Source: Umbilicaria muhlenbergii (Eukaryota; Ascomycota; Lecanoromycetes; Umbilicariales; Umbilicariaceae). From it: a stretch of 64,000 nt of DNA. Where the stretch lies: NCBI GenBank assembly GCA_000611775.1, contig KK106982.1, positions 1,782,643 to 1,846,642 on the forward strand. The letters are read 5' to 3'. Under the pieces are notes generated by a model. That model was not told the DNA's origin. It saw only the letters and a program-made list of their open reading frames with translations, and ran no database searches. This document shows, one piece after another, positions 9,683-20,976 of this stretch (position 1 is the stretch's first letter; each line of letters starts with the position of its first letter). The position numbers and the translations under genes were made by a program.

Positions 9683-12610
9683 TCATCTCCCAAGCGTCGT
9701 CCGACCCGAACCCTTCCTCTTCGCGACCTCATCGAAAGTACGGCCAGAAGACTTCCTCCCGGCCCCCCCATCCATCATCTTCCCCGACCCATTCCTCCCC
9801 AAAACCCTCTCCTTCATCTGTCTATACCTCGTACTCAAACTATCCCTCCCTCTCCACCTCCCAAGGAGTTCTTCCTGGCGATCAAGTTCCCATTGCCGTT
9901 CACAAGCTTCCGGATCGAAATCCAGCTCCCATTCCGCACTGTCGGCTTCGGAGACGGCGGCTTCAACAGCAGCAGGGGTGGGTGTGCGTCTCGACCGTAT
10001 CGCCATCGGTCTACGGAGCGTAGCCGAGGCGGCGCGGATCTGGTTCCGGAGTTTGGAGATCCTGAGACTCCCGTACATGCGCGACGGTGCTGGTTTCAGC
10101 GGCGAGCGGGTCTCTACCGCTTCTGCTTCGCTTGCTTCGCTGATGGTGGAGATGCGACTGTGGGATGGGTCGCGGCGATAGCTAAGCGAGGTCTCGCGGA
10201 TTCTGTCTCGGAGTTTGGAGATTTTGATACTCCCATAAGTGCGTGACGGTAGTGGTTTCAGTGGCGAGGGATGCTCTACATGTGCTGCATCTACTTCGCT
10301 TGCGACATCAGTGGTGAATCTGTGACTGTGCGATACTTCACGCCGATAGCTGATCGATGTTTCGCGGAATTTGCGGATCATTTCGGCTATAGAACGAGGG
10401 CGGGCGTCGGAGTCGGTCGTGTGGTGTGAGCGAACGGGAAGTGCTTCACTCGGGGGCAAGTCTTGCTCTTCTGCTTCTGGGTTCTCCAGGATAGACCAAT
10501 GGTTTGCAGGTCTCGCGCCAAGTAATTGACCCCTTGAGGCGTCTCGACGTTTCGTTCGAAGTTCATCGAGTATGCGGCCGACATGGGCGGTCGGACGTGG
10601 ACGGGAACGAGGAAGGGGACCGCATAAGGAGAATCGTGATGGAAATGATGATTGGCTGCTCCGACTGGATGTTTCCAGACTGATGGCCGCGCGGGTTTTC
10701 CACGCAGCGAGATTTGTGAAGGAATTGGTATCTTCGGAATTAGTTGATTCGCGAGTGCCCTCTGTTCTTTGAGCGGCGTTGGAGAGGTGGCGCTTCTTTG
10801 CCAAAGCAGATTTGAGCTGTTTCTCGAGTTGGTCAGCTGCTTCGGGAGATAATTCAGTATATGGAGATAGTCTGATCACGTCATTCATCAGAGCAGGGAG
10901 GCGTGGAGCAATGTCAAAAATCGTCGTGGGAGTACTCTGAAGCATCGACGATTGCTGGTCGTCACTTTCGCTCGGAGTAATATCATCCGGGGGGTTGATG
11001 TTCCTAGAAAGGGTGGAGGTTCCCTGAAGAGCAACTTCATCACCTGATGAGAGCTCATGGTCCGCAACATGTTCTTCCAGTGTGATGTATCCCCCGGGGG
11101 TGGCATATCCGGAGGGCTTGATCGTCCCAGGAAGGGTGGAGATCCCCTGAAGAGCAGCGCCATCACAGGGGGTAACGTTTCCAAAAGGCTCGATGCTCCC
11201 AGGAGGGGTGGAGCTTCGCTGGAGAGCAGAGTCAACACCAGATAAGAGGACTTCAGGGTGAGCGATGTGTTCTTCTGGAGTGGTGCATTCCTCGGCGATG
11301 AATTTTCCAAGGGGCTTGATGCTACCAGGAAGAGTGGAGGTTCCCTGGACGGCAGAGTCACCGCCGGATGAGAGGATTGTATGGTAAGGAATGTTCTCTT
11401 CTGGAGTGGTGCATCCCTCGGGGATAAATTTTCCGAGGGGCTTGATGCTACTAGTAGGAGTGGAGGTTTCCTGGACAGCAGAGTCACCGCCGGAAGAGGG
11501 GACTTCATGGTAAGGGATGTTCTCTTCTGGAGTGATGCATCTCACTGGGTGGAAGTTTCCGGCGGGCTTGATGTTCCTATGAAGGGTGGAGGTTTCATGA
11601 AGAGCAGCGTCATCACAGAATATGAGGATTTCATGGTCGGCGATGTGTTCTTCTGGAGTGATGCATTCCCCGGGAATGAAGTTTGCGGATGAAGCGATAC
11701 GTTCTTCTGGAGTAACAGAACCTCCGAGAGTGACGTTTCCGAATGAAGCGATGCTCTCAGGAAAAGTGCAAGTCTCATAGAAGGATGCTGATGGCCCTTC
11801 TTGTTCAGGTCCTTTTCCGGACGTGAAGAGCTGCGACTGAACCGCCCTGTTTGTCTCTGCACTTTCGGCAGCAAATACTCGAGATGTGCCTTGCGGAAGT
11901 CGGCGCCTGCGGATTGTGCTGACCGCGGTCGATGACGCGTTGAAAAAATTGTTCATGGCTATTCCTGTCCTCGTAGTACAGGTTCCTCGTTCAATCCCAT
12001 CGACCTGCCATGAGCTTACCCTTGCTGTTTGGTGCAGCTGGTTGGTGTCAAAGGGATGCGAAGGTCGGATCTCGTCGGAGTTGTGAAATGGGTGTGATTG
12101 CATCAGGCCTTTTTCAGCATCCCCCAATTGATCCCGGTTCCCTCCTGTCATAAGGGCCAAGGAGCCATTTCCGTGGCTCCTCATCCAACGCGGCAGATGA
12201 CGCAACCATGTGCTATTTCTTTCCTCGTAAAACTCCGCTTTCTTCGATCCGTCAGGGTCCCAAAATATCCAGCTGTAATCGGCTCTGGTAGTTTTCCAAA
12301 CAAACATGCTCCGGACTTTCTCCCTCACCTCCTTCCGCTTCTGTTTACGGCGATCGACCTTCTCCCGCTCGGTGAAACCATGCCAGGTCTTGATATAATG
12401 CTTCCGGTCAGCCTTTGAATTATCGGTTACCTTCCATCTGCCAAGATTGTTAATGCAACCCCAGATCCACCATATAATGAACGGCAAGCATAAGACAAGG
12501 ATGGCGAGCATAGCGAGTTCTATAAACAGCCTCTTGTGAGACGCATCTGCAGGGGAAGCGGGTTTTTTGGGGCCTGATAGCCCCTGCAGGAGAGAATGCC
12601 ACTGGCCCAT
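9683..12610 (-). CDS. Large repeat-rich protein with one N-terminal membrane segment
   Basis: Single-exon frame of 975 residues; no family recognised. A hydrophobic stretch at about residues 30-52 (ELAMLAILVLCLPFIIWWIW) could be a signal anchor, followed by a basic segment. Residues about 290-560 hold seven or so degenerate repeats of 35-40 residues, each with TPEE(H/N)I, then SSGGDSAVQ-like, TSTL and SIKPLGKF-like parts (DNA about 10960-11720). Near the C-terminus a second repeat of about 55 residues occurs roughly three times (SKLRDRIRETSLSYRR, then SPLKP.PSR.YGS). The rest is Ser/Arg-rich and likely disordered. One possibility is a membrane-tethered scaffold or a surface protein; this is inference from composition only. 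Confidence 0.72.
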   Translation of the reverse strand: MGQWHSLLQGLSGPKKPASPADASHKRLFIELAMLAILVLCLPFIIWWIWGCINNLGRWKVTDNSKADRKHYIKTWHGFTEREKVDRRKQKRKEVREKVRSMFVWKTTRADYSWIFWDPDGSKKAEFYEERNSTWLRHLPRWMRSHGNGSLALMTGGNRDQLGDAEKGLMQSHPFHNSDEIRPSHPFDTNQLHQTARVSSWQVDGIERGTCTTRTGIAMNNFFNASSTAVSTIRRRRLPQGTSRVFAAESAETNRAVQSQLFTSGKGPEQEGPSASFYETCTFPESIASFGNVTLGGSVTPEERIASSANFIPGECITPEEHIADHEILIFCDDAALHETSTLHRNIKPAGNFHPVRCITPEENIPYHEVPSSGGDSAVQETSTPTSSIKPLGKFIPEGCTTPEENIPYHTILSSGGDSAVQGTSTLPGSIKPLGKFIAEECTTPEEHIAHPEVLLSGVDSALQRSSTPPGSIEPFGNVTPCDGAALQGISTLPGTIKPSGYATPGGYITLEEHVADHELSSGDEVALQGTSTLSRNINPPDDITPSESDDQQSSMLQSTPTTIFDIAPRLPALMNDVIRLSPYTELSPEAADQLEKQLKSALAKKRHLSNAAQRTEGTRESTNSEDTNSFTNLAAWKTRAAISLETSSRSSQSSFPSRFSLCGPLPRSRPRPTAHVGRILDELRTKRRDASRGQLLGARPANHWSILENPEAEEQDLPPSEALPVRSHHTTDSDARPRSIAEMIRKFRETSISYRREVSHSHRFTTDVASEVDAAHVEHPSPLKPLPSRTYGSIKISKLRDRIRETSLSYRRDPSHSRISTISEASEAEAVETRSPLKPAPSRMYGSLRISKLRNQIRAASATLRRPMAIRSRRTPTPAAVEAAVSEADSAEWELDFDPEACERQWELDRQEELLGRWRGRDSLSTRYRQMKERVLGRNGSGKMMDGGAGRKSSGRTFDEVAKRKGSGRTTLGR
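10960..11720 (-). repeat. In-frame degenerate repeats of ~110-115 bp inside the 975-aa gene
   Basis: About seven diverged copies encoding the TPEE..H-D-SAVQ-TST-SIKP pattern. Copies differ by many substitutions and some by small in-frame length changes, so the expansion is old compared with the NLR array at 32.9-34.7 kb. Confidence 0.75.
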
Positions 12611-15600
12611 GATTCCTGGGTTGCAGCGAAGATGCTACCACAAACACTTCGATAGCCGGTACTGCGGGGTCGGCGTTAGCATCGGTCTAGCTTTCATCCT
12701 TTGATGGGAGGGAAGCCAACCGCAGACGTCTAGCCAGTACTCGATATGAGGCGCTCGTACGAGAGGTACCTCTGTAGGCGAAGTCTGTATGTTCCGTTCT
12801 TCCGTAGATTGGGCGTTTCCCAGTCGTCCGGCACGCGTATAATAAGCTCAGGCGGACAAGAGCACAAGGCCACCAGCAACTGTACAGAGGTCAACAATCA
12901 AACCATTTCCTCGATCGCCCATCCAACATACAGTATTGTCAGCCACAATGGCTTGCGTTGGTAGCAGGAAAGTCGGATAAATGTAATGCAACCAACAGAG
13001 AGAATGCTTTAATGCGTGATGATGGATTGTTGATGAAGCGAAGATGTTTTGTTTCGCTTGCTACCTTAGACTCCAAACTGACATGCTTTTCCATAGTGAG
13101 AAGCAACGAGAGGGGGATACGAGAACGGCAAGTACACACCACAATCCACCAAATCGAGGTCCGGCAGAAACAGTGAGCTCTGCGTCAATTTCACGCCATC
13201 TTTACAGACTGCTCTAACAGCGCCGACTCAAGGTAAGAAGCATCATCCGACGATGAGGCAGCAGTAGTACCATCGCTACGCTTCCACATTTCCAGCGGCT
13301 TGTTTGTTATGAGACATAAACTGCACCTTCGGTCATTGTTGCTTAAGGTGGGAGGAGGTCGACTCCAATGGTGGTGGACGCATCTGAACAGCAACGATAT
13401 AGTCCGATATCGTTTCGCCTCGATCCTAAGAAGTCCTCGTGGCTATTTCAAATTGACCACTTTCCTGGGAGGACTTGGGCAAGCCACCGCATTCCGCATC
13501 ATAGCCTCTCTACGTATCTTCTCAGCTACCATGTCGATGCAGAGTTGGAAATGTACGTCCCATGGTCACAGTCGAGAAAGCATATTGCCGTCTCATGACT
13601 TCATGGAGCCGTTGTCAGACCTAAACGGTGGTGGAGGCGCAAAGGCGTCGTTGCTTCTACCTCGGATGATGTTCGCCGTCCAATCGCGCGAATCATGCTG
13701 GCTCACCTCCACCGCGACGCGAGATGGCTCCCCCGTCGCCAACGTAGTGCTTGCAGCCATTCCAGATTGCGACATGAACGGCCTCTTATAAGTAATTGGA
13801 ATTATGCACGATCAACGTTCTTGGCCTCGCGCGGACACGTTCGGAGGATCAGCGCGACGAACCTTGGTTCGCTAGAGCATCCGAAGCAGATCTGACAGAT
13901 CGCTTAGTGCTAGATGAAGATTGATAGACATGGCTTTCCCATCGTCCCAAGGATCGCCGGCCCTGCCGCCGACCGGGTAGCGTGCGTCGTGCGTGCGATG
14001 CTCATGGAACGGCTGCCGTTGCCCTACTGGCCGAGACCCAGTCGATCCTGTGTCACGGCGACTACATGCCGATGTGATCTCCAAGCATGTTCGACCCCCA
14101 TCTGGTTAATGTGGACCTGCCAATCTGCCATGATGAGATCGACTCTCCGGTATGTTCTGCGTTGAGATCTCAACCATGGCTGGGTGGGGGAAGCGGAAGT
14201 TGAGGCGTCTGCGAGCAGCAAGCGAATGCAAGCGAATGCAAGCCTTCAGCCAGCATCGGTTGGTTCGGAGACGCTTCTCCCATCAGCCAAACAGCTGTGG
14301 CGTACTCAAAGGCCCAGGCGCTCTAGCTTTGGTCTTCTACGGTGATGTCCAGAACAGGGGAAACGAGGAAGTTCAGGTCTAAATAGGTGTGGTGTAAACG
14401 ACAAGCATGATGCAAAGTGTGCAACAACACCCGGAGGTCGATACGTCTGACCTCCAGATGCGCCCGGCATGGGCTTGCGGAGGCTGGTTTTAGAGGTCCG
14501 AAACCATGGTTCTGGTGATCGTTGAAGAGAGTAACGTATAACGGCGTTTGGCTATATAGACCCGTCTCCATGCCGTTGAACAAAATATATACTTCACAGA
14601 GAGGCTTGGGATGGGGATAAGGGGCTGCCTACTTTTGACCTTGCCATAACAACTACTGCTCTCAACGTCTCTGCCTATCCGATTCTGTTCAAGCTTGGCC
14701 GCCGATAGAGCACCGTTACCCACAGAAGGACTGAGTAAGCCAAACGGTAAGCTGAACTTGTCTGGGCCCCTCACCGTCCCGAGACCCATACCTACCCTTC
14801 CCCGCCAACTGTGCTGGCGTATGCTTCGTAAGGAAAACTTATACCTAGGACTTCAACGAAGTCGCATTTTGTCAAGTGCGATATTGACAAACGAAAGGGC
14901 TCTCGGTAACCAGATTTCAGTCCGGCGCAGCTTCCACTTCCTTTGTTCGACTATAGCCTGACTTCAGTGGACTAAAGCGGGTCTCCCGTTCGAGCGCCCA
15001 CGCCTGACGATACGTCGTACCTCCTCCACTTCCGGATATTTATGCATCCAAAACAGTGCTTCTCACTTGGCGAGTCGACCACTAATAGTCTCGAAGCACT
15101 TTCGTTAGATCCAGACTATCTGGATCGATCTCTGACAACCCGGTCTGATCGGTCCCGTAAGTCACTATATCCTCCACAATCATTTGAAGTCCGATGCTGA
15201 CTACCAGCTACCAGCTCGGCTCGACTCCAATTGTGACCGGTGTGAAATCGCGAAGAAGGTGAGTCGTCGAGCTTTGGCAATTTTGAAAGCCATGTGCTAT
15301 TGATCATGCTTCCTTCGATGCATTGTGTTGTTTGCTACATTACCTTGTCGATGATGTTGCAATCTGCATGTTGTCATGCTGCATCGTTTTTGGTGCTTCC
15401 TGCATGATCGGCTTGTGGTTAGGCGAGCCGTCCCGAGTACCTGGATTTGGGGAATGCAGATGCAGCAAATGCACGCCTGCTTTCCCGAAGCGCCCCCGTT
15501 GGGAATGTCGATCGTGCCCCTTCCGGAATTTCTGCAGTGCCGGGGCCAGTTCATTGCCAAGTTTCATGGCAGTTTCATGGCAGGTACCCGAGCAGCATAC

Positions 15601-15930
15601 CGAGCAGCACAGCGAGCATCACGTCCTTTCTTGCGCATGCCACGGCCATGTATTGGCATCTTCCGAGTCGCGATGTCGATGGCCTCCACTGGAGGAAATC
15701 GCCACCCAACGCGCACGGAGCCTGTTTCAGACAGGTTGAATCTCCAATAGAGTTGATTTGGCATGATTGCGACAACGCAATCGCACCAGCACAACGTGCA
15801 GTTTTTTCTCGCCTCAGAGAGCGTTATTTCTGGGTGCAATGCAAGACCAGTCCTGAACACAATAACAAAATGCGTCGATACGGTCTTGAGCTTCGCTAAC
15901 GGTTTGGCTGCCATCTAGGACATCCCCCAG
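12611..15930. other. Gene-poor 3.3-kb stretch, no gene firmly supported
   Basis: No exon chain could be assembled. Two spots look faintly protein-like. At 13368-13800 two adjacent frames read like coding sequence (QIDHFPGRTWASHRI and VANVVLAAIPDCDMNGLL) but lie in different frames with no clean intron. At 15043-15750 there is an ATG frame, a canonical GTAAGT donor at 15156, and Cys-rich stretches (CDRCE; ECRCSKC; ECRSCPFRNFC) in separate frames. These may be decayed genes or chance. Confidence 0.35.
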
Positions 15931-16934
15931 ATGCCAAGGGGCAGAGGCCGGCGCAGAACATCAAGTCAAGGCCAAAATTCCAGGAATAACTCCAGATCTA
16001 GTCGAGGACGCTCCGCTTCGAGTACCGATTCGAGAGTTAGCCGGCCGGCTCAAAGGCGATCGGCTCGTATTCTAAACCTTGAAACAACCAGTGAAGAACC
16101 AAATTCAGCACAGGAATTTTCATCGCGTCGCCGTTCTGGGAGTCCACAACAGCAGCAGGACTATAGTATTCGAAACGACAGTCTCCCCACATCGGCACAA
16201 CACCAGCGACAAGACTATCGGCATCAGTGGACTCCGGAAGTAGATACAACAGATCAATACGCCGAATTCGAAGAAAGCATTGGGGCTGTCAACGCAGAGC
16301 CCATTCAACCGATCAGAAACCTGACGCCTCCGTTGAACGGTAGCGATAACGGTGCCGGAAAGATGTTCGACATGAATATCGTACTCGAACCGGCAGCAAG
16401 TGTTCGCCCTGGGAATGTACTCCGCCCACCTATGGTCATCAAATTGAACCACCGCAACGGGGTGAGTAATGTCGGTGGTAGGCAACAGGACTATGCCCAC
16501 TTGTGGGCACTGGCATCTATAGTCTCGGAAGAAGGAACGACGGCCTTGGCACCACCGCGAACCGACCTCCTCTTAGGCACTCCGGTGAACTCGATTCATA
16601 AAGCGGCACGAAGTGGCAACGATGAGGAAGTCGGATATGTATGCTTCTCTGACCTGGCAATTCAGCAGCCTGGCAGATACCGGATCAGAGTCTCTTTGAT
16701 CAGGATGGAAGGTCTCGGTGGCTCGACTGCCTCTTCGGTACAAGGTGGAGCCAACCTGCAGAGTGTAGTCAGTCGGATCATCCATGTTGACGCAGCTGCA
16801 ACAGTCTCTTCATGCAGTAAGTACTTTCGTAGTGAGGTGATGACTGCACCTGACCAAGCATAGGTACCAGTGAACAGGCGATTCTAGACGATCTCTCGAG
16901 GAAGGGCATTCCCGTACCAAGGAGAGGAAGTTGA
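15931..16934 (+). CDS. Velvet-domain protein (divergent)
   Basis: Velvet proteins are fungal transcription regulators that link development with secondary metabolism; the domain binds DNA and dimerises. Model: exons 15931-16816 and 16864-16934 (47-bp intron, GTAAGT..ATAG), 318 residues. The first 140 residues are Arg/Ser/Gln-rich. The velvet part starts near residue 145 (FDMNIVLEP..SVRPGN..RPPMVIKLN), continues with DLLLGTPVNSIHKA, then YVCFSDLAIQQPGRYRIRVSL, then QSVVSRIIHVD, and ends with LSRKGIPVPRRGS, matching the (L..QG..I.IRK) end of the family. It is diverged: the usual 'VYSAKKFPGM' segment reads IHVDAAATVSSC. Closer to VosA/VelC-type than to VeA by layout, but I would not assign a symbol. 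Confidence 0.8.
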
Positions 16935-17785
16935 CAATACGTATGGCATTCCAGGTCCTATGCTCAGTCTGTATCATTTCTTTACCTCGCTGGGTTCACA
17001 TTATCATTAGCAGTAATAGGCTGGTTGGGAAACAGGTGTCTGGCGTTGCTGGCCAGTGTAGTTTCGCTTAGTGCAACAATATAAGGTAACGACAATATGA
17101 GGTAACAAGCATACAACATCGAACGTGAACAACAAGGCCCTTGTAATCTGTTACAGTAACGAGCCTTGGATGCGAGTGAACCGGAAAAGGTGTGATCCGC
17201 CTCAGCCTTATCATGCAATCCAAAACGCCAACCGAGACTTGCCGATTCGCTGAGAGAGCCAGGCAGCAGCAACATGGATGATACGAGCCATTTCATCCAA
17301 CTCTCGGACTTCAGTGATAAGACTGATGTAGTAAACACTATCGCATCAGCACCACCATTAGCCTTAATATGAAATAGCCTACAAGGTCAAGCCGCAATCA
17401 GGTGACCATCATCCGCATTGCCACAACGTTACGAAGCTCAGATCACGCTAACTCCTTGCAACGGAGCGTGTGACTCAACCCCGCAAGATGGCTCACCATG
17501 GATGAATCATCTGAGCTCGGAGAGACAAATAGCGAGGCACACCATCTTCAAGTCCATCATGTAGGTTCTTCTGGAATGTCCGGCTTTTCTAATCTTGTCA
17601 GGCAGCAGAAGCTTGTTACCTGTGAAGAATGGGGCTCAGCCTGATGTATCTTGAAGGCCTCCATATGGCCTTGGCTTGACCTCTTTTCGCCTCAGAGTGT
17701 CTCAGAAGGATAGCTGTCACATGCGACATGATCGCCCACAAATGTGGAGCAGCACGAGGCTCTGCTCTTCGAGTCATCGATATGA
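16935..17785. other. Intergenic, no gene supported
   Basis: A minus-strand frame at 16982-17338 has no recognisable features and no codon bias. Probably the velvet 3' end and upstream sequence of the next small gene. Confidence 0.4.
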
Positions 17786-18562
17786 ATGGAATCTTATATG
17801 CAGCATGTGCTCCTTTTTGATCACTTCTGCATCCTCTTTCTATTCCTTTGGCCTCTTGTTCTCGTTGTGTATTCTTTCCTTCTACACAGTCGTTATCGAA
17901 GATCCAGCAGTCAAATCCCCCCTCCGCTCATTTGTTTTCCAAACCCTGTGCTGCTCGAAGGGAGCTGTTTAAATCTCCGACAAATGCCATTTCCCGCGTT
18001 GCATAGACGCCACTCGTGGCCGCCTTTCAAAACATTACACACAACCTTTGGTGCAGGCGAGCAGATTGATGATAACCCCTTCGCATACTTCATTTCCCCG
18101 GTCGAAGACCAGGACGTGTTTGTTGAGAGTCACCTGACTGCAGGCATCACCCAACAGCCTCGCACACGCTCGCTCTCGCCTTTCCGTTGCCACTTTCGCG
18201 ACTCATCACTGTCCCCTCCACCAGAATGGACACCTTTGGTTATTTTACGAAGATTGATTCGCAGGCTCGAAGCGCGTCGATACGCTACCCGTCGGGAGCT
18301 ATCTCCATCACAACCGCAAACCCGAGCTCCACCTCCGCCAGAAATATACCTGCAACCCCCAGCTTCGCCAGCGTCACCAAGATCTCCACAAGTCTCACCT
18401 AGGATCCGGGGTCGAAAAGACCTCCCGTCAAGCGTGGGCTCGAGTCAGATAAGAGAAGTGAGGAGTCATTCAGCGCGACCGCGTATATGGAGAGAACCTA
18501 GCGAGGATTTATGGCCTCTTGCCGAGGAGAGTGAGGATGTGGGATTAGGCATCACTACCTAG
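17786..18562 (+). CDS. Putative single-pass membrane protein, hypothetical
   Basis: Frame of 258 residues without an intron. Residues about 7-33 form a strong hydrophobic segment (HVLLFDHFCILFLFLWPLV) followed by basic residues (HSRYRR), as in a signal anchor with the C-terminus in the cytosol. The remainder is Pro/Ser/Arg-rich and likely disordered, with a stretch of PPPPE and SPASPRSP. No family recognised and no neighbouring gene clarifies its role. Small fungal proteins with this layout are common and poorly conserved, so existence is plausible but not certain. Confidence 0.5.
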   Translation: MESYMQHVLLFDHFCILFLFLWPLVLVVYSFLLHSRYRRSSSQIPPPLICFPNPVLLEGSCLNLRQMPFPALHRRHSWPPFKTLHTTFGAGEQIDDNPFAYFISPVEDQDVFVESHLTAGITQQPRTRSLSPFRCHFRDSSLSPPPEWTPLVILRRLIRRLEARRYATRRELSPSQPQTRAPPPPEIYLQPPASPASPRSPQVSPRIRGRKDLPSSVGSSQIREVRSHSARPRIWREPSEDLWPLAEESEDVGLGITT

Positions 18563-19531
18563 GTTTTTCGCTCCGCACGTGTTCCACGCAATTGTCGCTA
18601 TGTCAGAGCCATTCGGGTGTATACATGAAAAAGCGGCGCGAAGCTGGTCACACACTCTCGGCCTCGAGAATAAGATGGGGTTTTAATACCGAGGAAGACT
18701 CCATTTGCTCAAGTACAATCATCACGGCGCGATTTGCAGGCTACGACGTTATCCTCAAGCCGAGAGACCAACTGGATTCCGTCATGCGCGGTGCCAGCCG
18801 CAGTGTACGCGGCACTACTGGCTTAGCTGCTCTAGCCGGTTCTGTACGGTACTGCTCCCACAGCGACGTAACATTGTAATCCTTACCTCGACTCACCCAT
18901 CGGTGACGGACGATAGCCACACCTCGAAACCTCAGGAACACGCATGGCGATGGGAACACTATTATCCGGATAGTGTTCAGTCGTTTTTCAACTACTTTGC
19001 GATGGGGTTACTTCATGGATGCGCAGGAGGTAGTGGATTGGCAGGGGGTTAGCTTGATCTGTAAGATTGTATACTTTACCATAGGATGATGGAGGAGGGG
19101 TAACACAAGGAAGGCATTTGGTAGGAAAGGTATCTTACCAGTACCTTATCTTACAAACATGGTTATATCTGCATTTGAAAGAATGAGAGGTGATCGGAAT
19201 TGTTAGAGTTACAATCAGTAGACGGCTCCCAGACTTTCTCGCATTTGTTTCATAGCACATGGTTTTCGTCTATGTATGTACATAACATGAAATCGTACGC
19301 ACCCGGGAACTTGACAATGTAGGTCAACACGAAGTCCAAGAGAACTGATTGCTTGAGCTTTAATCCTTCATAGGTTGACTCTTGGTGGAAAGCGGCTGCG
19401 CCACAAGCCCTACCACCGACTAATCGTAACCCGGTACGCCGTCGGATGCTGCCCCTCTCTGTCCCCATAACACAGAATATTTGCTGGAAGGGCAGATAAT
19501 ATGATACAACCCCTAAGAACGTTCCTACCAT
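18563..19531. other. Intergenic, no gene supported
   Basis: Several short overlapping frames at 18592-19052 lack introns, motifs or bias. The right part is the 3' flank of MRPL31. Confidence 0.4.
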
Positions 19532-20015
19532 CTAGAAACCCGGAGGATTGACTCTCTGACTGACTCTCGTCCACTTTGGCAGCTCTGTCGCACCCACAAA
19601 TCAGTCATTGCCAAACATCGCAACCACAGCCATTGCTTCTCTGCCCCAGACTGAGCGTAGAACAGGGGTAGACTCACTATGCACCCCCTTCCTATACTTC
19701 TTCTCCTTCCGATCAAACATCGTATATTTGTCCCTCGGTACCATCTCCTCCTCCCTCGGCATCTCCTGCTTCCACCGCTCCACCGCCTTCGCTGAAACCC
19801 CCTTTTTCGCTAATGCGTTGTCAACCACTGAGATCACGTTGTCCACCATGCGCAGGCGTTTGCGTTGACGGGCTTTCTGAGGGCGCGAGAGTCGCCAGGG
19901 AATTTTCCTTAAGACGAGTTAGCGCTTGGAGAAACTCGTGAGGGGGAACCGCGAGAAAAATATACCATAATAGGCCGCCTGATAGCGCGGACGTGGGTTT
20001 GAAGGCGCCGAACAT
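19532..20015 (-). CDS. MRPL31: Mitochondrial large-subunit ribosomal protein Mrpl31 (mL60)
   Basis: Fungal mitoribosomal protein of the large subunit. Exons on the minus strand: 19966-20015, 19678-19907, 19532-19584, with introns of 58 and 93 bp; they join in frame to 110 residues, the usual length. The N-terminus (MFGAFKPTSALSGGLLW), the basic KIPWRLSRPQKARQRKRLR, the middle DKYTMFDRKEKKYRKG and the end KLPKWTRVSQRVNPPGF match this family closely. The basic N-terminal third serves as mitochondrial import signal and rRNA contact. Shares a 195-bp divergent promoter with TRS20. Confidence 0.94.
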
Positions 20016-20210
20016 GGTGGTGAGGGTGGAATGGAGGTTGATGGGAGCTCGAGGATTAATGCGATTCGAGCTGCGCTAGGGTAAAGAAAGATATGGCCAA
20101 TCGGAGTGCTTATCGCTTAGGCGGTCAAGGCAGCCTTGTATTCTGCCCGTTACAGCTTGGAAACTCATTCAAAGACGAGGTACACAACGTTCAACCTTTT
20201 ACATGTTACG
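20016..20210. promoter_or_regulatory. Short divergent promoter MRPL31/TRS20
   Basis: Only 195 bp separates the two start codons, so core promoters must be here for both genes. No specific site recognised. Confidence 0.6.
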
Positions 20211-20976
20211 ATGTCGTACTACTTCTGCATCATCGGTACAAAAGACAATCCACTCTTTGAACATGAATTCGGCACCTCGAAGCAGGGTGGTGATGGCATT
20301 GCGCGCTTCCCTCCGGAAGCTCGACACATGAATCAATTCATCGTCCATAGCAGCCTGGATATTGTGGACGAGGTGCAATGGCTCAATAATCAAATGTGAA
20401 ACCTTCCTCCCACGCTGTTCCCTAGAGACTCTGCTCTCATATTCTTCCGTCGATATATCCCGTCCACGGGCACGGTCTATCGTCGTTCGAACGTCACCCT
20501 ACGTCTTGTTACCAAGCCACATTACGAGCGCGAAACGGAGAAGCGCAGAGGTACTAACGGTGTTTCTCCGCAGGTATCTCAAAGTTATCGACAAGTTCTC
20601 CACCTCCCATATCTCCTGCTTCCTCACCCCCACCTCCGTCAAATTTCTCCTCCTCCACCTCCCGCATCCACCCAACACCCCTCCTCCCGCCAACAGCACC
20701 ACATTTCCCTTCACCTCCAGTTCCGCACCCTCTACCAATACCTCCACTTCCTCCCTCTCTCGATCCTCACTATCGTCCTCGTCATCCTCGACTTCCACTT
20801 CGATTGCGACGAATCCTACGAGTCCGCAGACGGAAGAAGCGATACGACAATTCTTCACGGAGGTGTGGGAGGTTTGGGTCAAGGCGACTATGAACCCGTT
20901 TTATCATGTCAATGATCCGGTCAAGAGTCCTGTCTTTAGGACGAGAGTTGCGGCGGCGGGGCGAAAGTATCTATAG
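20211..20976 (+). CDS. TRS20: TRAPP complex subunit Trs20 / sedlin, with Ser/Thr insert
   Basis: Sedlin is a small core subunit of the TRAPP tethering complexes at ER-Golgi and endosomal membranes. Exons 20211-20395 and 20574-20976 with a 178-bp intron give 195 residues. The start MSYYFCIIGTKDNPLFEHEF and HMNQFIVHSSLDIVDEVQW, then YLKVIDKF and the end FYHVNDPVKSPVFRTRV..GRKYL are typical longin-fold sedlin. Between TSVKFLLLH and EEAIRQFFTEVWE lies an insert of about 65 residues of Ser, Thr, Pro and Asn, making the protein longer than the usual ~140. Such loops are known in fungal sedlins but this one is long. Confidence 0.93.

Noticed and set aside
16982-17338. 118-codon minus-strand frame
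   Set aside because: No recognisable features and no bias; random open frame of modest length.
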